Below, in pieces: positions 1 to 8,557 of a stretch of 64,000 nt of DNA. The position numbers were made by a program, and so were the translations under genes. The DNA comes from Paractinoplanes tereljensis (lineage in GTDB: Bacteria; Actinomycetota; Actinomycetes; Mycobacteriales; Micromonosporaceae), in NCBI RefSeq assembly GCF_016862435.1, contig NZ_BOMY01000033.1, positions 186,001-250,000 of the forward strand. The letters are read 5' to 3'. Each line of letters begins with the position of its first letter. Positions within the stretch are counted from its first letter, which is position 1. The notes under the pieces were generated by a model that had not been told where the DNA came from, searched no databases, and was given only the letters and a program-made list of their open reading frames with translations.

Positions 1-972
1 CAGTGGCGCGACCTGCAGGCCGGCCACGCCGCCGAGTTGGCGCACGGTCTCGACGTCACCCTGCTCGACCGCGATGCGGTCCGCGCGGAGGTCGACTCGC
101 CCACCTACAAGGGCGCGGTTTTCGACCGTACGGGCTGCGCGCTCGTCGACCCGGCCCGGCTGGCCTGGGGTCTGCGGCAGGCGTGCCTGTCGCTGGGCGT
201 CCGGATCTACGAGAACTCGCCGGTCCAGCGGATTGCCGCCTCGGCCGCCGCGCTGACCCTGCACACCTGGCGCGGCTCGGTGCGGGCCCGCAAGGTGGTG
301 CTGGCCACCGGCGCGCACGGCCGGCTGCTCAAGCGGCTGCAGCAGTTCGTCATCCCGGTCTACGACTACGCGCTGATGACCGAGCCGCTGTCGGAATCGC
401 AGCTGGCCGCGATCGGCTGGCGCAACCGGCAGGGCATCGGCGACTCCGGCAACCAGTTCCACTACTACCGGCTCACCGCCGACAACCGCATCCTGTGGGG
501 CGGTTACGACGCCGTCTACTTCAACGGCGGCCGGATCGACCCGTCCCAGGACCAGCGCGAGTCGACGTTCGAGGTGCTGGCGTCGCACTTCGCGACGACG
601 TTCCCGCAGCTGGAGGGCCTGCGCTTCACCCACAAGTGGGGCGGCGTGATCGACTGCTGCAGCCGGTTCAGCGCCTTCTTCGGCACCGCCCACGGCGGCC
701 GCCTGGCCTACGCGGCCGGCTACACCGGCTTGGGCGTCGGCGCGACCCGCTTCGGCGCGAAGGTCATGCTCGACCAGCTCTCCGGGAAACCGACCGAGCT
801 GACCGGGCTGAAGATGGTCCGCTCGAAGCCGATCCCGTTCCCGCCCGAGCCGATCCGCAGCGGCGTGATCCAGCTGACCCGCTGGTCCACCGCCCAGGCC
901 GACGCCAACCAGGGCAAACGCAACCTGTGGCTCCGCACCCTGGACGCGATGGGGTTGGGCTTCGACTCCTGA
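1..972 (+). CDS. FAD-dependent amine oxidoreductase, 3' part (5' end outside window)
   Basis: The reading frame is open from base 1, so the gene begins upstream. The 323 residues visible lack the N-terminal FAD-binding GxGxxG motif but contain the family's central and C-terminal parts: an ATGAHG turn at the end of the substrate/FAD domain and the terminal YAAGYTGLGVGATRFGAK segment that closes over the flavin. This fits the DAO/GlnOx-type oxidoreductases (gamma-glutamylputrescine oxidase, DadA relatives) that oxidatively deaminate amines or amino acids. It faces an aldehyde dehydrogenase across a shared terminator and lies beside two PLP aminotransferases, so a role in polyamine or amino-acid catabolism is likely. 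The exact substrate cannot be read from the sequence. A second member of the same family sits at 12706-13977. Confidence 0.85.
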   Translation, partial: QWRDLQAGHAAELAHGLDVTLLDRDAVRAEVDSPTYKGAVFDRTGCALVDPARLAWGLRQACLSLGVRIYENSPVQRIAASAAALTLHTWRGSVRARKVVLATGAHGRLLKRLQQFVIPVYDYALMTEPLSESQLAAIGWRNRQGIGDSGNQFHYYRLTADNRILWGGYDAVYFNGGRIDPSQDQRESTFEVLASHFATTFPQLEGLRFTHKWGGVIDCCSRFSAFFGTAHGGRLAYAAGYTGLGVGATRFGAKVMLDQLSGKPTELTGLKMVRSKPIPFPPEPIRSGVIQLTRWSTAQADANQGKRNLWLRTLDAMGLGFDS

Positions 973-984
973 AGACCCGGAGGA

Positions 985-1020
985 CCGCCCGCCCTCGATG
1001 TTTTCGGGGGCGGGCGGCTT
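985..1020. terminator. Bidirectional intrinsic terminator between convergent genes
   Basis: A perfect 10-bp stem (CCGCCCGCCC paired with GGGCGGGCGG) with a 13-nt loop is followed by CTTT on the plus strand. It lies exactly between the stop codons of two convergent genes. Confidence 0.75.
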
Positions 1021-1024
1021 TCGT

Positions 1025-2449
1025 TCAGAGTGCGATACCGGTCAGGACCATGACTCGGGGCTCGGTGTAGTCGTCCATGGCACTCGCTACGCCCTCGCGG
1101 CCGGAGCCGCTGCCCTTTACGCCGCCGTAGGGCATCTGGTCAGCTCTGAAGCTGGGGACGTCGCCGATGATCACGCCGCCTACGTTCAGGCGGCGGTGGG
1201 CCTGGAAGGCCAGGTCCAGGCGGCGGGTGAAGACGCCCGCCTGGAGGCCGAAGGCCGAGTCGTCGATGGCGGTCAGGCCGGCCTTGTCGTCTTCGACCAC
1301 GGTCAGCACCAGGACCGGGCCGAAGACCTCGTCGGCGCAGACCTTGGCGTCGGCCGGGACGCCCGTCAGGACGGTCGGGGTGATCGAGGTTCCGGTGCGG
1401 GTGCCGCCGGTCAGGATGCGGCCGCCCTTCGTCACCGCCTCGGCGATCCAGTCCTCGATGCGGCGGGCCGCGTCCTCGTTGATGACCGGGCCGACGTCGG
1501 TGGCCTCGTTGCGTGGGTCGCCGGTGCGCAGGGCCTCGACCGCGGCGATCAGCTTCGGCGTGAACGACAGCACGTGGTCGCGGTGCACGAAGACCCGCTG
1601 GACCGCGATGCAGCTCTGGCCGGCCTGGTAGTTGGCGAACGTGGCCACCCGCTGGGCGGCGAAGTCCAGGTCGTCCCAGTCCTGGCAGATCAGGGCGGCC
1701 GCGTTGCCGCCGAGCTCCAGGGTCACGTGCTTCTGCGGTACGGCCGCGCGGATCTGGGCGCCCACCGGGCCGGAACCGGTGAACGACACGACCGGCAGGC
1801 GGGGGTCGGCGACCAGGGCGGCGGCCCGGTCGTTCGGGATCGGCAGGACCGAGAACATGCCGTACGGCAGGTCCAGGCCGGCCATGATCTCGCCGAGCAG
1901 CAGCGCGGTCAGCGGAGTGGCGGGGGCCGGCTTCACGATGATCGGGGCGCCCACCGCCAGCGCGGGGGCCACCTTGTGGGCGACCAGGTTCAGCGGGAAG
2001 TTGAACGGCGCGATGCCCAGCACCGGGCCGCGCGGGACCCGGCGGATCAGGGCGATCCGGCCGGCCGCCGACGGGTCGGTGTCCAGGCGCTGCAGGTCGC
2101 CGGAGAAGCGGCGGGCCTCCTCGGCCGCCCAGCGGAAGGTGCTGACCGCGCGGGCCACCTCGGCGCGGGCCCACTTGAGCGGTTTGCCGTTCTCGGCGGT
2201 GATCAGCTGGGCGAATTCCTCGCCACGGCGCTTGATGCGCGTACTGATCTCGTCGAGGGCGGTGGCCCGGGCGGCCGCACTCAGCGCGGCCGTCGGCGCG
2301 GTCGCGGCAAATGCGGCGGCAACCGCCTCTTCGACCTGTTCCTCCGTGGCGAGGGAGGTCTCACCGACGACCGACGTGTCGAATGGGTGACGGACCGTGA
2401 GGGTTTCAAGACCGACCGTCGGGCGGCCGGCGACGTAGAAGGGGATCAC
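1025..2449 (-). CDS. Aldehyde dehydrogenase (succinate-semialdehyde type context)
   Basis: A 474-residue NAD(P)-dependent aldehyde dehydrogenase of normal family length. Visible catalytic elements are the PFNFP motif (Asn150), the VKPAPATP coenzyme loop (Lys173), FTGSGPVG, the general base in LELGG (Glu245) and the nucleophile in AGQSC (Cys280). The GTG start at 2449 is chosen because the ALDH fold begins there (IPFYVAGRP) and no Met lies upstream; the ribosome site is weak, so the start is not certain. It is divergent from gabT, and the product of GABA transamination is succinate semialdehyde, which makes a GabD-like role attractive. Other short-chain aldehydes remain possible. The reading frame runs far upstream on this strand, but that extension is only an antisense shadow of the aminotransferase. 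Confidence 0.9.
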   Translation of the reverse strand: MIPFYVAGRPTVGLETLTVRHPFDTSVVGETSLATEEQVEEAVAAAFAATAPTAALSAAARATALDEISTRIKRRGEEFAQLITAENGKPLKWARAEVARAVSTFRWAAEEARRFSGDLQRLDTDPSAAGRIALIRRVPRGPVLGIAPFNFPLNLVAHKVAPALAVGAPIIVKPAPATPLTALLLGEIMAGLDLPYGMFSVLPIPNDRAAALVADPRLPVVSFTGSGPVGAQIRAAVPQKHVTLELGGNAAALICQDWDDLDFAAQRVATFANYQAGQSCIAVQRVFVHRDHVLSFTPKLIAAVEALRTGDPRNEATDVGPVINEDAARRIEDWIAEAVTKGGRILTGGTRTGTSITPTVLTGVPADAKVCADEVFGPVLVLTVVEDDKAGLTAIDDSAFGLQAGVFTRRLDLAFQAHRRLNVGGVIIGDVPSFRADQMPYGGVKGSGSGREGVASAMDDYTEPRVMVLTGIAL

Positions 2450-2493
2450 GGCGGCAGCGTAACCGACGTCTTGGCGCGGAAATAGTTGTTGTG

Positions 2494-2525
2494 GCTCTTG
2501 CAAACGACGGAATCGGTGAAATGAT
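2494..2525 (+). promoter_or_regulatory. Promoter-like motif upstream of gabT, shared with two other catabolic genes
   Basis: TTGCAA (2498-2503) is followed after 16 bases by AATGAT (2520-2525). The spacer carries ACGGAATCGGTG. The same arrangement (CTCTTG, then GGAATCRGTG or GGTTTCAGTG in the spacer) occurs before the genes at 22717-24150 and 14664-15869. The start codon of gabT lies 30 bp downstream. Confidence 0.5.
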
Positions 2526-2554
2526 CGGGGTTCAAAGCTTGAAGGAGTTGAGAC

Positions 2555-3832
2555 ATGGCGTCCTCCGACGACCTGCACCGGCGCCGGAGCGCGGTCGTGG
2601 CGCGCGGGGTCAGCAGCATGATCCCGGCCTACGTGAGCAGCGCGGGCGGCGGCACGATGACCGATGTGGACGGACGCGAGTGGATCGACTTCGCGGCCGG
2701 CATCGCGGTCACCAACGTCGGCAACAGCGCGCCCAAGGTGGTCGCCGCGATCAAGGAACAGGTGGAGCGGTTCACCCACACCTGCTTCATGATCGCGCCC
2801 TACGAGCAGTACGTCGCGGTCTGCGAGGAACTGGCCGCGCTCACCCCGGGTGACTTCGAGAAGCGGTCGGCGCTGTTCAACTCCGGTGCCGAGGCGGTGG
2901 AAAACGCCGTGAAGATCGCACGGCACGCGACCGGGCGGCAGGCGATCGTGGTGTTCGACCACGCCTACCACGGCCGCACCAACCTGACGATGGCACTGAC
3001 CGCGAAGGTGATGCCGTACAAGCAGGGGTTCGGGCCGTTCGCTCCGGAGATCTACCGGGTGCCGATGTCCTACCCGTTCCGGGACGGCGGGCGTTCCGGA
3101 GCAGACGCGGCCGCGTACGCCATCGGGCAGATCGAGAAGCACGTCGGCGCGAGCAACGTCGCCGCGGTTTTGATCGAGCCCGTTCAGGGCGAGGGTGGTT
3201 TTGTGGTGCCCGCCGCCGGCTTCCTGCCGGCGCTGGCCGCCTGGAGCAAGCAGGCCGGGGCGGTGTTCATCGCCGACGAGATCCAGACCGGCTTCTGCCG
3301 CACCGGGTCCTGGTTCGCCAGTGAGGACGAGGGTATCGAGCCCGACCTGATCACCACGGCCAAGGGCATCGCCGGCGGCCTGCCGCTGGCCGCGGTCACC
3401 GGCCGCGCCGAACTGATGGACGCGGTGCACCCGGGGGGTCTCGGCGGCACCTACGGCGGAAACCCGATCGCCTGCGCGGCCGCCCTGGCCAGCATCGAGA
3501 CCATGCGGGAACTCGACCTCGCCGGCGCGGCCCGGCACATCGAGTCGGTGGCCCGGCCCCGCCTCGAGGCCCTCGCCGCCAAGCACCCGATCATCGGCGA
3601 GATCCGCGGCCGGGGCGCCATGCTCGCCGTCGAACTGGTCGTGCCCGGCTCGATCGAGCCGGACGCCGCCGCCACCGCGGCGATCGCCAAGGCCGCCCAC
3701 GAGTCCGGGCTGCTGCTGCTCACCTGCGGCACCTACGGCAACGTGATCCGGCTGCTGCCCCCGCTGATCATCAGCGACGACGAGCTCGACCGCGGGCTCA
3801 CCCTTCTCGAACAAGCTTTCGCCACCCTCTGA
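2555..3832 (+). CDS. gabT: 4-aminobutyrate aminotransferase
   Basis: A 425-residue class III PLP-dependent aminotransferase that moves the amino group of GABA to 2-oxoglutarate, giving succinate semialdehyde and glutamate. Visible motifs: the PLP phosphate loop NSGAEAVENA, the Asp-bearing ADEIQTGFCRTG segment and the Schiff-base lysine in TTAKGIAGG (Lys270). The start is supported by AAGGAG eight bases before the ATG. It is followed after 16 bp by a second class III aminotransferase, so the two are co-transcribed, and it is divergent from an aldehyde dehydrogenase that could consume its product. Length and motif spacing match bacterial GabT closely; class III enzymes acting on other omega-amino acids are the main alternative. 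Confidence 0.9.
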   Translation: MASSDDLHRRRSAVVARGVSSMIPAYVSSAGGGTMTDVDGREWIDFAAGIAVTNVGNSAPKVVAAIKEQVERFTHTCFMIAPYEQYVAVCEELAALTPGDFEKRSALFNSGAEAVENAVKIARHATGRQAIVVFDHAYHGRTNLTMALTAKVMPYKQGFGPFAPEIYRVPMSYPFRDGGRSGADAAAYAIGQIEKHVGASNVAAVLIEPVQGEGGFVVPAAGFLPALAAWSKQAGAVFIADEIQTGFCRTGSWFASEDEGIEPDLITTAKGIAGGLPLAAVTGRAELMDAVHPGGLGGTYGGNPIACAAALASIETMRELDLAGAARHIESVARPRLEALAAKHPIIGEIRGRGAMLAVELVVPGSIEPDAAATAAIAKAAHESGLLLLTCGTYGNVIRLLPPLIISDDELDRGLTLLEQAFATL

Positions 3833-3848
3833 GCGCAGGAGTTTCACC

Positions 3849-5231
3849 TTGACCGACCTTCAGTCACCCGACTACGCGAAGCTGGCCGGCGACGCCCGTG
3901 ACCACCTGTGGATGCACTTCACCCGGCTGTCGTCGTACCAGAAGAACGACATCCCGATGATCGTGCGCGGCGACGGCTGTTACGTGTGGGACAGCACCGG
4001 CCGCAAGTTCCTCGACGGCCTGTCCGCGCTGTTCGTCGTGCAGACCGGCCACGGCCGGACCGAGCTGGCCGAGGCGGCCGCCAAGCAGGCCAGCGAGCTG
4101 GCCTACTTCCCGATCTGGTCGTACGCGCACCCGAAGGCCGTCGAGCTCGCCGACCGCTTGGCCGACCTCACTCCGGGCGACCTCAACCGGGTCTTCTTCA
4201 CCACCGGCGGTTCCGAGGCGGTCGAGTCGGCCTGGAAGCTGGCCCGCTCCTACTTCAAGCACACCGGCAAGCCACTGAAGACCAAGGTGCTGTCCCGGTC
4301 GATCGCCTACCACGGCACCTCGATGGGCGCCTTGTCGATCACCGGCATCCCCGCGCTCAAGCAGGACTTCGAGCCGCTCGTGCCGTCCACCTTCCGGGTG
4401 CCGAACACCAACTACTACCGGCGCCCCGACGAGAACATGTCGCTCGAGGAGTTCGGTGTCTGGGCGGCCGACCGGATCGCCGAGGCCATCGAGTTCGAGG
4501 GTCCCGACACGGTCGCCGCGGTCTTCCTGGAGCCGGTGCAGAACGCCGGCGGCTGCTTCCCGCCGCCGCCCGGGTACTTCCAGCGGGTCCGCGAGATCTG
4601 CGACCGGTACGACGTACTGATGGTCTCGGACGACGTGATCAGCGGCTTCGGCCGGCTCGGTGAATACTTCGGCGGCCAGAAGTACGGCTACACGCCCGAC
4701 ATCATCACCGTGGCCAAGGGCCTGACCAGCGGTTACGTGCCGCTCGGCGCGATGATCGCGTCGGAGCGCCTGGCCGAGCCGTTCCTGCAGGGCACCAACT
4801 GGTTCGCGCACGGCATCACCTACGGCGGCCACCCGGTCGGCTCGGCGGTGGCGCTGGCCAACCTGGACATCATGGAGCGGGAAAACCTGAACGGACACGT
4901 CCGGGAGAACAGCGACCTGTTCCGGTCGTACCTCGAGCGGCTGTACGACCTGCCGATCGTCGGCGACGTCCGCGGTGACGGTTACTTCTTCGGCATCGAG
5001 CTGGTGAAGGACAAGGCCACCAAGGAGACCTTCAACGACGAGGAGTCGGAGCGGCTGCTGCGCGGCTTCCTCTCCAGCGCCCTGTTCGAGGCCGGCCTGT
5101 ACTGCCGCGCCGACGACCGGGGCGACCCGGTGATCCAGCTGGCGCCGCCGCTGATCGCGGGCGAGGCCCAGTTCATCGAGATCGAGCAGATCCTCCGCTC
5201 GGTCCTGACCGAGGCCTCCAACCGCCTCTGA
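3849..5231 (+). CDS. Class III omega-aminotransferase (putrescine/beta-alanine:pyruvate type)
   Basis: A 460-residue fold-type I PLP enzyme. The N-terminal WMHFTRLSSY and GLSALFVVQTGHGR segments, TTGGSEAVESAWK (phosphate loop), VSDDVISGFGRLG and the PLP lysine in TVAKGLTSGY (Lys290) are typical of the SpuC/omega-amino acid:pyruvate group rather than of ornithine or GABA transaminases. The start is TTG, chosen because GCAGGAG precedes it by seven bases. It follows gabT in one operon and is closed by a strong terminator. Together with the adjacent FAD oxidase, aldehyde dehydrogenase and GabT it makes a plausible amine-to-succinate route: diamine to aminoaldehyde, then aminobutyrate, then semialdehyde. 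The substrate is inferred from context. Confidence 0.85.
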   Translation: MTDLQSPDYAKLAGDARDHLWMHFTRLSSYQKNDIPMIVRGDGCYVWDSTGRKFLDGLSALFVVQTGHGRTELAEAAAKQASELAYFPIWSYAHPKAVELADRLADLTPGDLNRVFFTTGGSEAVESAWKLARSYFKHTGKPLKTKVLSRSIAYHGTSMGALSITGIPALKQDFEPLVPSTFRVPNTNYYRRPDENMSLEEFGVWAADRIAEAIEFEGPDTVAAVFLEPVQNAGGCFPPPPGYFQRVREICDRYDVLMVSDDVISGFGRLGEYFGGQKYGYTPDIITVAKGLTSGYVPLGAMIASERLAEPFLQGTNWFAHGITYGGHPVGSAVALANLDIMERENLNGHVRENSDLFRSYLERLYDLPIVGDVRGDGYFFGIELVKDKATKETFNDEESERLLRGFLSSALFEAGLYCRADDRGDPVIQLAPPLIAGEAQFIEIEQILRSVLTEASNRL

Positions 5232-5244
5232 CGCTGGTACGAAG

Positions 5245-5280
5245 CGGCCCCGGTTTCTCAAGAAGCCGGGGCCGTTTTCT
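5245..5280 (+). terminator. Intrinsic terminator after the aminotransferase operon
   Basis: A perfect 9-bp stem CGGCCCCGG/CCGGGGCCG with a 12-nt loop is followed by TTTTCT. Confidence 0.85.
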
Positions 5281-5308
5281 GTCGTACCCCCGTGGCAGGG
5301 TGGCCGGC

Positions 5309-5427
5309 ATGAACGAGCACCGCTGGGCGGGGCAGCAGGTCGACGCCTTTCCACCTCGGACCGGTTCGCCCTGTTCGGCAAACGCCGCACCCCGGCCGCT
5401 CCACCGGCCCAGCCGACGCTGTTCTGA
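5309..5427 (+). other. Possible small ORF with a one-base frameshift
   Basis: An ATG at 5309 opens MNEHRWAGQQVDAF. A different frame then gives STSDRFALFGKR and a basic, proline-rich tail ending in QPTLF before a stop at 5425-5427. The two pieces read like one small protein of about 40 residues broken near the TTTCCACC run at 5350. A chance combination is equally possible. Confidence 0.2.
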
Positions 5428-5437
5428 CCCGGCCGGC

Positions 5438-5965
5438 TCAGCGCAGTTCGCCGGACAGCAGGCCCATCAGGTGCGCGTCCAGCCACTGGCCGTCCCGGCG
5501 GAACGCCTGGCGCAGCCGGCCCTCGTCGACGAAGCCGATCTTCTGGTAGACGTGGTGCGCGGCGTCGTTGCCGACCACCACGGTCAGCCAGATCCGGTGC
5601 AGCCGCATCCGGTCGAAGCCGTACCGGCAGGCGGTCCGCATCGCGTCGGTGGCGTAACCCTTGCCCCAGTAATCCTTCTCGCCGAGGTAGATGTCGAGCT
5701 CCGCGGTCCCGGTCTCCGGCTCCGCGCCGTGCAGCGCGATCAGCCCGATCAGCCTGCCGTCCGCCCGGCTCTGCACCCCGAACAGGGTGTCGCCGTAGGA
5801 GTTGCGCGGACGCTCGGTGAGCCGCTGCGCAACGGTCTCCGGCGTCTGCGGATAGCCCTCCACCATGAACCGCATGACTTCCGGATCGTGGTTCCACCGC
5901 CACAGCGCGTCGGCGTCCTCCGGGCCCATCGCCCGCAACTCCACCAGCTCACCCAGCGCGTTCAC
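5438..5965 (-). CDS. GNAT-family N-acetyltransferase (RimJ/RimL-like)
   Basis: A 175-residue GNAT domain protein. It opens with VELRAMGPEDADALWRWNHDPEV, has the acetyl-CoA pyrophosphate-binding region around EKDYWGKGYATDAM (the R/QxxGxG/A-type loop) and ends with the family's NDAAHHVYQKIGFVDEGRLR helix-strand pattern. These features match the RimJ/RimL branch that acetylates N-terminal amines, aminoglycosides or other small amines. The GTG start at 5965 is preceded by GGGGAG at good distance. It is divergent from the GH3 glycosidase gene. Nothing in the neighbourhood identifies the substrate. Confidence 0.85.
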   Translation of the reverse strand: MNALGELVELRAMGPEDADALWRWNHDPEVMRFMVEGYPQTPETVAQRLTERPRNSYGDTLFGVQSRADGRLIGLIALHGAEPETGTAELDIYLGEKDYWGKGYATDAMRTACRYGFDRMRLHRIWLTVVVGNDAAHHVYQKIGFVDEGRLRQAFRRDGQWLDAHLMGLLSGELR

Positions 5966-6068
5966 ACATTCTCCCCGAGGCCGTGATCGATGGCGGCCCA
6001 GAGTATCGATCCGCGGTCGACCCGGCACCGGGATTTCGGGCCGGCCGGCCTCGGGGCGTCCGGGACGG

Positions 6069-6089
6069 AGCCAATCGCAAAGATTGCTG
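6069..6089. promoter_or_regulatory. Imperfect palindrome in the divergent GNAT/GH3 promoter region
   Basis: CAATC-GCAAA-GATTG forms a 5-bp inverted repeat with flanking AGC/GCT outside one mismatch. It sits in the 235-bp intergenic region 5966-6200, where nothing else is recognisable. It could be an operator. Confidence 0.25.
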
Positions 6090-6200
6090 TCGATATGCCG
6101 GTTGGTGCGGGCTGGGCGGAACATGACGGTTACCAGGTCGTCACGCTCGGGTGAGGATCGAGCGAGTGAGGTCCCCTTCCCCGACTGTTGGAGGAACGGC

Positions 6201-8309
6201 GTGCGACCAACCATCCTCAGAAGAACGGCGGCCGGCGCTTTTGCCGCGATGCTGCTGCCACTCCCTGCGGCACTCGACACCCAGACCACCTTGGTCCCGA
6301 CCGGTGCGGTCACCACCGCGCCGTACCTCGACCAGCGACAGCCGATCGGCAAGCGGGTCGAGGACCTGCTGCGGCGCATGACGCTCGACGACAAGATCGG
6401 CCAGATGACCCAGGCCGAGCGGGGCGCCATGGCGCCCGACCCATCGCAGGTCGCCTCGCTTCGCCTCGGCTCGGTCCTCTCCGGCGGCGGGTCGGTGCCC
6501 ACCCCCAACACCCCGGCCGCCTGGGTGGCGATGGTCAATCAATTCCAGGCGTACGCCCTCAGCACGCCCCTGAAGATTCCGATGATCTACGGGATCGATG
6601 CCGTGCACGGTCACGGCAACGTGTACGGCGCGACCGTCTTCCCGCACAACGTCGGGCTCGGTGCCAGCCGCGACCCCGACCTGGTGGAACGGGTCTACCG
6701 GGCCACCGCGGCCGAGGTGCGGGCCACCGGCATCCCGTGGGACTTCGCGCCGTGCGTGTGCGTGTCCCGCGACGAACGCTGGGGCCGCGCCTACGAGAGC
6801 TTCGCCGAGGACCCGTCGCTGGTGATCCGGCTCGAGACGGCGATCGACGGGCTGCAGGACGGCGGGGTGCTGGCCACCGTCAAGCATTACGCGGGGGACG
6901 GCGACACCGAGTACGGCTCGGCCGCCGGCGATTACACCATCGACCAGGGCATCACGGTGACCAGCCGGGCCGATTTCGCCCGGATCGACCTGGCTCCGTA
7001 CTCCGCCGCGATCCGCAAGCACGATGCCGGCAGCGTGATGCCGTCGTTCTCCAGTGTGGACTGGACCGAGGACGGCGTCGGCAACCCCACCAAGATGCAC
7101 GCCTCGCGGGAGTTGATCGCCGGCACCCTCAAGCGTGACCTCGGCTTCGACGGCCTGGTGATCAGCGACTGGGAGGGGATCCACCAGATCCCCGACCCGT
7201 CCGCGCCGCCCGGAACGCCGCTGCCGACCGCCACTCAGGTGCGGGTGGGGGTGAACGCCGGCATCGACATGTTCATGGAACCCAATACCGCGGCCCGGTT
7301 CGAGGAGGTGCTGCGCGGTGAGGTGGCGTCCGGTGGCGTGCCGCTGTCCCGGATCGACGACGCGGTCCGGCGGATCCTGCGCACCAAGTTCGAGCTCGGC
7401 CTGTTCGAGCACCCGTACGCGTCGGCCGCGAACGCCGGGCAGGTCGGCAGCGCCGCGCACCGGGCGGTGGCCCGCGAAGCGGTGGCCGAGTCGCAGGTGC
7501 TGCTGAAGAACGCCGGCCGGGCGCTGCCGCTGCGGAAGTCCGCGAAGATCTACGTGGCCGGCCGCAACGCCGACGACATCGGCAACCAGGCCGGCGGCTG
7601 GACCATCGACTGGCAGGGCCGGTCCGGCGCGGCCATTCCCGGCACCACCATCCTGCAGGCTATCCGCCAGGTCGCTCCGCAGGCCACCTTCAGCGTGGAC
7701 GGCACCGCGCCGACCGGCGGCGCCGACGTCGGGGTGGTCGTGGTGGGCGAGACGCCGTACGCCGAAGGCTTCGGTGACGTCGGCGGTCCGAGCTGCGGCT
7801 GGTGCACCCCGCCGCAGGCCGAACCGAAGTCGCTGACCCTGCAACCGGGCGACCGGGCGGTCGTCGACCGGGTCTGCGCGGCCGTGCCGACCTGCGTGGT
7901 GCTGCTGGTCTCCGGCCGACCCCAGGTGATCACCGATCAGCTCGGCGAGATCGACGCGCTGGTCGCTTCCTGGTTGCCCGGCAGCGAGGGCAGCGGCGTC
8001 GCCGACGTGCTGTTCGGCAAGCGCCCGTTCACCGGCCGCCTGCCGGTGTCCTGGCCGGCCACTGTGGACCAGGTTCCGATTAACGTCGGAGACCCCAACT
8101 ACCAACCCCTTTTCCCGTACGGGTGGGGACTGCGCACCGGTGGCCGGGGCAGCGGGCTGGACGGTCTGCGGGACGCCGCCCAGGCCCGGGTGATCTCCGG
8201 TCACGGCGGCCTGACCTGGCGATCCGACCTCGCCGAGGCCGACCGTGCCCAGACGTCGGGCGACAACCTCCGGGCGTACCGCCTGCTGCGAAAAGTGATC
8301 GCCGGCTGA
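6201..8309 (+). CDS. Secreted glycoside hydrolase family 3 beta-glucosidase
   Basis: A 702-residue GH3 enzyme. The GTG start follows GGAGG by six bases and opens a signal peptide (RPTILRR then a hydrophobic stretch ending near LPAALDT), so the enzyme is exported. The N-terminal TIM barrel (about 50-380) contains IYGIDAVHGHGNVYGATVFPHN, the KHYAGDG substrate site and the catalytic aspartate in GLVISDWEG (Asp323). The C-terminal alpha/beta sandwich (about 420-630) has VLLKNAGRALPL and GRLPVSWP. It most resembles exo-beta-glucanase/beta-glucosidase members such as plant ExoI and bacterial BglX-like enzymes. About 70 residues after the GH3 core (RGSGLDGLRDAAQAR onwards) form an extra C-terminal tail of unknown role. 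The gene stands alone and ends at a strong terminator. Confidence 0.92.
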   Translation: MRPTILRRTAAGAFAAMLLPLPAALDTQTTLVPTGAVTTAPYLDQRQPIGKRVEDLLRRMTLDDKIGQMTQAERGAMAPDPSQVASLRLGSVLSGGGSVPTPNTPAAWVAMVNQFQAYALSTPLKIPMIYGIDAVHGHGNVYGATVFPHNVGLGASRDPDLVERVYRATAAEVRATGIPWDFAPCVCVSRDERWGRAYESFAEDPSLVIRLETAIDGLQDGGVLATVKHYAGDGDTEYGSAAGDYTIDQGITVTSRADFARIDLAPYSAAIRKHDAGSVMPSFSSVDWTEDGVGNPTKMHASRELIAGTLKRDLGFDGLVISDWEGIHQIPDPSAPPGTPLPTATQVRVGVNAGIDMFMEPNTAARFEEVLRGEVASGGVPLSRIDDAVRRILRTKFELGLFEHPYASAANAGQVGSAAHRAVAREAVAESQVLLKNAGRALPLRKSAKIYVAGRNADDIGNQAGGWTIDWQGRSGAAIPGTTILQAIRQVAPQATFSVDGTAPTGGADVGVVVVGETPYAEGFGDVGGPSCGWCTPPQAEPKSLTLQPGDRAVVDRVCAAVPTCVVLLVSGRPQVITDQLGEIDALVASWLPGSEGSGVADVLFGKRPFTGRLPVSWPATVDQVPINVGDPNYQPLFPYGWGLRTGGRGSGLDGLRDAAQARVISGHGGLTWRSDLAEADRAQTSGDNLRAYRLLRKVIAG

Positions 8310-8318
8310 ATCGATGAG

Positions 8319-8352
8319 CCGCCGCGGTGCCGACCGGCACCGCGGCGGTTTC
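8319..8352 (+). terminator. Intrinsic terminator after the GH3 gene
   Basis: A perfect 13-bp stem (CCGCCGCGGTGCC/GGCACCGCGGCGG) with a GACC loop is followed by TTTCC, ten bases after the stop codon. Confidence 0.85.
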
Positions 8353-8388
8353 CGGCCTGTGGTGTGGCACACCGATGGAGTGCTTTCT

Positions 8389-8557
8389 GTGCTAGCTTGG
8401 CCGCGTTGCAGATTTGATTTCCTAAGACGTTCTGAACGCCTGATGGGCAACTCGGCCCGCCGGGCGTTTTGTGTTTCGTCGATACAGCGGGTCATCAACA
8501 CTGCGGCGCGAGAGGTCCCGCACGGTGCGGTTCCTCACGGTCAACAAGGAGTAGAGA
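8389..8557 (+). promoter_or_regulatory. Promoter and structured 5' leader of the cold-shock gene
   Basis: TGCTAGCTT (8390-8398) looks like an extended -10 element, which would give a leader of about 150 nt. At 8435-8468 the leader can fold as AACGCC/GGCGTT enclosing GGGC/GCCC, followed directly by TTGTGTTT, a terminator-like shape 90 nt before the coding region. The leader ends with AAGGAG at 8546. Long structured leaders are usual for cold-shock genes. Confidence 0.4.

Noticed and set aside
2450..3847. A long N-terminal extension of the aldehyde dehydrogenase
   Set aside because: The extension is antisense to gabT and lacks similarity to ALDH proteins; the ALDH fold starts at the GTG at 2449.
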